NCBI GenBank assembly: GCA_946480545.1
Contig: CAMLKY010000052.1
Coordinates: 1 to 8,972, forward strand
From: an uncultured Acidobacteriota bacterium
GTDB lineage: Bacteria; Acidobacteriota; Blastocatellia; Pyrinomonadales; Pyrinomonadaceae
Direction: 5' to 3'
Length of the DNA stretch: 8,972 nucleotides
Shown in pieces: positions 5,204-8,972 of this stretch. The number at the start of each line of letters is the position of its first letter. The stretch's first letter is position 1. The notes beneath the pieces were generated by a model. The model saw only the letters and a list, made by a program, of their open reading frames with translations. It was not told the origin of the DNA and did no database searches. The position numbers and the translations under genes are program-made.

Positions 5204-6166
5204 ATGCTCTTTACAAATTTCAGTGAGAACAATCTCGGCAGACGGTATGAGCGATTGCTTATGATCTCCGCGCCGCTTGCCATTGCCGCGCTTCTCGTCC
5301 TTTTAGTTTCCTATGCAGGTACAAACGCAAAGGATAGAGTGCGCGGAGCGTGCCTATCGAAATACGCTACGCTACTCGGAGCTAACCTAGAAAAGCTTGA
5401 ATCCGCTTGGGATCCGAAAAGAGTGGAGCCAGGACATTGGTCCTATGGGCTGGAGCAATTCCTTGTCCATGAGGAAATCCGAAAAGTAGTAAGGGAGATC
5501 CCGGTTTCAATCGCCGAAATCGAATGCCTCAGCGTTGAGAACGAGATCACGAATCCGGATGTGAGAGAAAAGCCCGCTGTTATGGTGGCACGCCTTAAAG
5601 CGGAGGCTGAGAAACTTCTAAAGACGCCGCTTGCTATCGGTAAGGTAACTCTTCCAGACAAGGCATCTGTCAGCTTTATAGGAATGAAGTTTGAGCTCGA
5701 GGTCACTGACCTCGCGGGAATTCTTCAGCTTGTACTTGGTCCGGTGATCTTGCTCTGGCTTGGGAGCCTCCTGGCAACTCGAACCGCCGAAACGCAGAAG
5801 ATCGCTGTAACCGATCAGTTCGAGAAGGTTTTTCCACACTACGTCAACGGATATCCAACCGGAAACATGCCCATCATCAAGAGAAAGTCTCGATATCTCC
5901 CAAGGCCGGAGAGTTGGGTATTTTTCACTCATGCGTTTGCGAGAGTGGTTGGGTTCGTACTCATCACGGCCGTCCCTGTCGGAGGGTACTTGGCAAGTGT
6001 TGCGATTGATTTTCCTCGTTCTTCCTGGCCCTTCTATGTGGTGCCAATATTCGTAGCTATAAACTACTTCATGAACTGGGCGATCGAGTTTATGCCCTGG
6101 CACTACACAAAATTTTTTCCGAGTAAGTTTGATCGCGACGATCCACGCAGCCACAACTTGATCTAG
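5204..6166 (+). CDS. Four-span membrane protein, unknown function
   Basis: The frame opens at a GTG at 5102, but that start would translate through repeat E. I prefer ATG 5204, with AGAGGG at 5191-5196 seven bases before it, giving 320 residues from MLFTNFSENNLGRRYERLLM. Four membrane helices are visible: about 18-39 (ISAPLAIAALLVLLVSYAG), 172-192 (ILQLVLGPVILLWLGSLLAT), 245-268 and 275-295. The positive-inside rule (RRYER before helix 1; RKSRYLPR in the 193-244 loop) puts both termini in the cytoplasm and a loop of about 130 residues, with two cysteines, in the periplasm. I do not recognise the family. It is more A+T-rich than the genes to the left, which suggests separate acquisition. It lies between two nuclease-type genes and could be a defence accessory, but nothing in the sequence proves this. 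Confidence 0.75.
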   Translation: MLFTNFSENNLGRRYERLLMISAPLAIAALLVLLVSYAGTNAKDRVRGACLSKYATLLGANLEKLESAWDPKRVEPGHWSYGLEQFLVHEEIRKVVREIPVSIAEIECLSVENEITNPDVREKPAVMVARLKAEAEKLLKTPLAIGKVTLPDKASVSFIGMKFELEVTDLAGILQLVLGPVILLWLGSLLATRTAETQKIAVTDQFEKVFPHYVNGYPTGNMPIIKRKSRYLPRPESWVFFTHAFARVVGFVLITAVPVGGYLASVAIDFPRSSWPFYVVPIFVAINYFMNWAIEFMPWHYTKFFPSKFDRDDPRSHNLI

Positions 6167-6520
6167 CCACGCAGAGCGCTTTCGCGAGCAGCAGCTTCAG
6201 ATCGTGGAGCTGCGAGGAGCTGGGCCAAGTTCATGTGCGTGTGTCGGTTCTTAGCCGGGCTTGAGGCGTTAAACTTACTACGGTGCGTCGCAGCCACTGA
6301 ACAAGCGCGTTTTTGATCGCTTATTCTGATGTCGGATAACTCCGACGAGCGGCCGCGGGAAGTTAGCCTGATCCTGCTACCCGTGTCGCCAAAAAGCGGA
6401 AGAGTGACCTAGTGTCAGGGTAAAACATTTTCAGGCTCGTGTATGCAAGTTTTATCGAAGTTGCCGTTAGGTAGCATGTGTCCATGACTATGAACCGCTG
6501 ATTCTAAGCAGGTGGTTGAA
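6167..6520. other. Intergenic region with a degenerate repeat and small hairpins
   Basis: I see no gene in these 354 bases. GTCGGA-TAAC-TCCGAC (6331-6346) is a perfect 6-bp hairpin. GGGAAGTTAGCCTGATCCTG (6357-6376) looks like a decayed copy of the short repeat. The promoter of the gene starting at 6521 should lie in the A+T-rich stretch 6415-6500. TTTTCA and TTTATC, 17 bases apart in 6429-6457, are a weak possible pair only. Confidence 0.4.
6191..6213 (+). terminator. Weak candidate terminator after the four-span membrane gene
   Basis: GCAGCTTC (6191-6198) pairs with GGAGCTGC (6206-6213), including one G-T pair, around a 7-base loop. The hairpin begins 24 bases after the stop codon. No T-run follows, so the call is tentative. 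Confidence 0.3.
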
Positions 6521-8864
6521 ATGGCGAAGAAAACGGAATTCGAAGCGACTGTAAGCAGGTACGTCGTTCGATCTGAAACGAATGACGGACGATTTGAGCG
6601 ATTCTGCAATGGCGTCGTGTCCAGCCTAGAGGGGGGGTGCCGTCGTAACTTCCACTTCACGAAGCTGGGATCTAGGACGTGACGGCGTAGCCCGAGGCGG
6701 GGCGAGTGGAGTATATATTTGCACAAGCTTGCGGGATGACCCTGACCAGAAGGCTCTAGAAGATGTCGATCGTATTACCTCGACAACGAAAGGTATTAGG
6801 AGATTGTACTTTTGCTCAAGCCAAGACCTCAGTGAACACCAAATTTCGAAAATTGAGACCGCACTCGGTCGCGAAGTGGCCAGCGCTTTTCCTATTGTGT
6901 GTTTAGGCGCTTCTCAGCTCATAGAAGCTGCACAACAGAACGAGTTGCTGATACTGGATCAGTGCTATGGAGCCGAAATTCGCAATATCACGTCTACGAT
7001 CCAGGCGGACGATCAGAGTGACTCTGAGAAAGGGCTTCGTCTGGCCCTGCTCTCTGCATCGGCAGATGACTCTCGATCAATAAGAGAGGAAGTCTATGAG
7101 ACTAGTCTGCTAGACATGCTGAGGGACGGTGAAGCGAGGACAGTCGTGCGGTGCTGTATCGATCTTTCTAACTCTCTACGCTTGCATCGCCCGCTGGCGC
7201 CCGAATCACTGTCTCAGCACATTTCGATACTTTCGGAAAAGAGCTTGGTCTCGAGTGACGCGATCGGCATTCGCATAACGTCTGCAGGTTTGGCCCACCT
7301 CGCGCGACTAGAAACCGAGGGTGCTGCGCGGTTGATTGATGGGCGCGAGGTTATTCGGCAGGCGATTCAGTCGTCGATCGGAACGAAGCTGCTAGACGAT
7401 CACTTTGCTAGAATCTGGGCCGCAATTGAGGAACTACTGGCGCGATACTTTATGGCGCGGGGAGATGCGCTTGTCGTTGAAATAAGTAATCTCCTAGAGC
7501 TTGATTCTCCTCAGGGAATGCTGCCGCTTACACAGCCAAAGCCGTCCTTGTCGTTTCTGGAGGAGCTGGCGGAGAAGATTGCAGAAACCACGACAAACCT
7601 ACAGCAAGCGGAGGAGCTCAAGCTCGCTGTTCTCGACTTGTTTATCGATCGAACTGGTCCTGCTACAGAATGGCTTGTTCGTATTGCTGCTAGCTTTATG
7701 GCTGCCTGCGCGCTTGGATTGGAAAGTTCGTGTAGCAGCGCGATTAAAAAGCTGTTTTCTCGAACCGCTCTGGTTTTAGACACAGACGTAGTGCTCTCTC
7801 TAGTTGGCGAAGGAGAGCCGGAGCACGAGGCAGTCGTAACTATCGTCAAGCGATGGACAAAAATCGGGGGTAAGGTTCTCTTGCCAGTTCCGGTAATGGA
7901 GGAAGTTGCGTACCACGCTCACATTGCGCAGGCTGATTTTGATGGTGTCGCTCATCGGCTTCCGGGAACGCCGGAAGAGAGAATACATTTGATTGAAAAC
8001 GCATTTGTTCGTTCGTTTGCCGAGCTTTTGGCCAATAAGAAAGCTAATCACCGGCATTGGTCAAAGTTTATCAAGCAGTATAGAGGTAGTTCGGATCGAG
8101 ATTGGGCGGCCGCGTTTGAAACGATTGCGGGAGACTACACGGTTGGTCAATTGCCTCCGCGGTCTGTTGCGGAGGCTGATCTCGCAAGGCAAATTCAGCA
8201 ATATCTAGTGAAGAATTTGGATCAACACCACAGAGGAGACGCTTTGCGGAATGCGAAAGACAAGGCTCTTCGAGATGCTGAAGTTTATGCCGCTCTCGTT
8301 CACTACCGGAAGAATGTCAGTCAAGTCGATACCGGCGCCGGGTGTCTTTTGGTCAGCTCGGCAAAACGTCTGGCAAAGGCAGAGAGCCATTTTCATTTGG
8401 TTGGGGAGCAGCAACTGGTAATCTCTGTTTCGGGAATACTTTACATCCTTTCTATGTTGCCAGACGTTTCATTCGGTCTTTCGTCAATGAAGGCTTTTCT
8501 TTTTGATGAGCGACGTAGAGGGTTCTCGTCTGAGTTGGAGAAGGCGCTTATTCGGCTGGTGCGTGCAAGCAACGACATATCGATGCCGTGGGCGCGGCGC
8601 GGTGGACTAATGCGTTCGGTCCGGCAAGGCATTCTTCGCGACGCAGATCAAGCAGGCCTGCGACGCACCTTAAGTGATAAAGAAATTGAGCATGAAGCGC
8701 TGTTACCTGCCAATGCTCCTCGCACAGCCACGATTTTGCGGGAAGCACTCAAAGAAGCTGTCATAGACACAAAGCTCGAACTAGAAGCCTCGTCGCTGCG
8801 AGCGCGAGTGAAAGAGTTAGAGCGAGAACTAGCGGACGAGAAATCGCGAAGAAATCGGAAGTGA
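6521..8864 (+). CDS. REase-like / winged-helix / PIN-domain protein, frameshifted at a G7 tract
   Basis: The frame starts at ATG 6521 (AGGTGG, 5 bases upstream) with MAKKTEFEATVSRYVVRSET and FERFCNGVVSSLEGG, then meets seven G's (6631-6637) and stops at TGA 6671-6673. Removing one G joins it to the frame running to 8864, giving 780 residues. Continuity is biological: FERF...LEGG precedes TSRSWDLGRDG (44-55), the acidic motif of a restriction-endonuclease-like fold, then VYICTSLRDD and RRLYFCSSQDLSEHQI. The usual E/Q-x-K is not evident, so this domain may be inactive. A winged-helix-like region (about 194-264) is followed by helices and a PIN-like domain (about 417-610). It shows LVLDTDVVLSLV (D420, D422), MEEVAYH (E460, E461), D585 in RDAEVYAAL and LVSSAKRL, where PIN proteins usually have an Asp. 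The tail (735-780) is coiled coil. The longest uninterrupted frame, from TTG 6729, has no ribosome-binding site. RNA/DNA nuclease defence is inferred. Confidence 0.7.
6631..6637 (+). other. G7 homopolymer that breaks the REase/PIN reading frame
   Basis: Seven consecutive G's cover codons 37-39. The left frame (phase of 6521) and the right frame (phase of 6729) overlap only here: the right frame is closed by a TAG at 6627-6629, and the left by TGA at 6671. Six G's would restore a single frame. Such a tract is prone to slippage and could act as a phase switch, or the seventh G may be a sequencing or recent mutational error. Confidence 0.75.
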
Positions 8865-8895
8865 GCTCGCGAGAACGACGCGTGAATTATCTAGG

Positions 8896-8911
8896 CCCGG
8901 AACGGGGTCAG
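8896..8911 (-). repeat. Partial short repeat G (minus orientation)
   Basis: CCCGGAACGGGGTCAG, reverse complement CTGACCCCGTTCCGGG, matches the 3' half of the short-repeat consensus. The other half is missing, possibly cut off by the insertion element that begins a few bases later. Confidence 0.4.
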
Positions 8912-8914
8912 TGA

Positions 8915-8972
8915 TGAGACGCCCCGGATTTCTTGGACAGTTGAATTAGGCCACAGCTGTCGCCTCGGCCTC
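8915..8972 (-). mobile_element. Probable terminus of an IS3-family element (partial)
   Basis: TGAGACGCCCCGGATTTCTTGGACAG (8915-8940) resembles IS3-family ends of the type TGA-N3-GCCCCGG-TTT-NN-GGA. TGA at 8912-8914 repeats the terminal TGA and could be a 3-bp target duplication. An in-frame minus-strand stop lies just inside the end. Only 58 bases are in the window, so the assignment is tentative. Confidence 0.4.
8946..8972 (-). CDS. Possible last codons of an IS transposase (partial)
   Basis: Read leftward from the right edge, the frame gives EAEATAVA and then TAA (8948-8946). An IS3-family transposase commonly ends this close to the terminal inverted repeat with an Ala-rich tail. Eight codons cannot identify the gene. 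The call depends on the terminal repeat at 8915-8940. Confidence 0.25.
   Translation of the reverse strand, partial: EAEATAVA

Noticed and set aside
6264..6370. Integron attC-like site (GTTAAAC near 6267 and GTTAGCC near 6362)
   Set aside because: The second element does not fit the core-site rule, no matching partner arms were found, and no integrase is present.
1..8972. CRISPR array, tRNA or rRNA genes
   Set aside because: I found no regularly spaced repeat-spacer pattern, no cloverleaf with a T-loop motif and no rRNA segment. The short repeats are irregularly spaced and inverted in part.

Overview
The window looks like an accessory region from a GC-rich gammaproteobacterium, most likely in the Xanthomonadaceae (Xanthomonas, Stenotrophomonas or Lysobacter type). 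That placement rests on base composition and on the style of the short repeats and of the duplicated leader, both as I remember them from that family. No database search was possible. The left half (to about 4415) is GC-rich. The right half (about 4470-8864) is visibly richer in A+T, so the window is a mosaic.

Left block, 1-2290. A 92-residue minus-strand gene is present twice: a copy cut by the left edge (1-217) and a complete copy (1647-1925). Each is preceded by a related non-coding leader. Between the two copies lie two plus-strand genes of unknown function: a small secreted Gly/Ser-rich protein with an exceptionally long Shine-Dalgarno match (656-1009), and a single-span membrane protein (1050-1598). 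The leader of the complete copy is packed with hairpins (2044-2284).

Middle block, 2715-5140. The clearest functional gene is a 566-residue membrane-anchored protein with coiled coils, a DUF4041 region and a C-terminal GIY-YIG (T5orf172/MUG113 type) nuclease domain. This is the architecture reported for the SNIPE antiphage nuclease, which sits in the inner membrane and cuts incoming phage DNA. A frameshifted small membrane/coiled-coil gene follows it. Then comes a cluster of short repeats (consensus near AAGTGAATCTGACYCCG) in both orientations, including one REPIN-like inverted pair. Lodged between two repeats is a 20-codon remnant of the 3' end of a second DUF4041/GIY-YIG gene.

Right block, 5204-8864. 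A four-span membrane protein of unknown family is followed by a large gene with a restriction-endonuclease-like N-terminus, a probable winged-helix region and a PIN-like nuclease domain. Its reading frame is broken by a run of seven G's at codons 37-39. Six G's would give one continuous 780-residue protein, so it is either a fresh pseudogene, a phase-variable gene or a sequencing error. The window ends in what looks like the terminus of an IS3-family element.

Taken together, 2715-8864 reads as a small defence island built from at least two independent nuclease-based genes, reshuffled at short repeats. The antiphage roles are inferred from domain architecture, not demonstrated.
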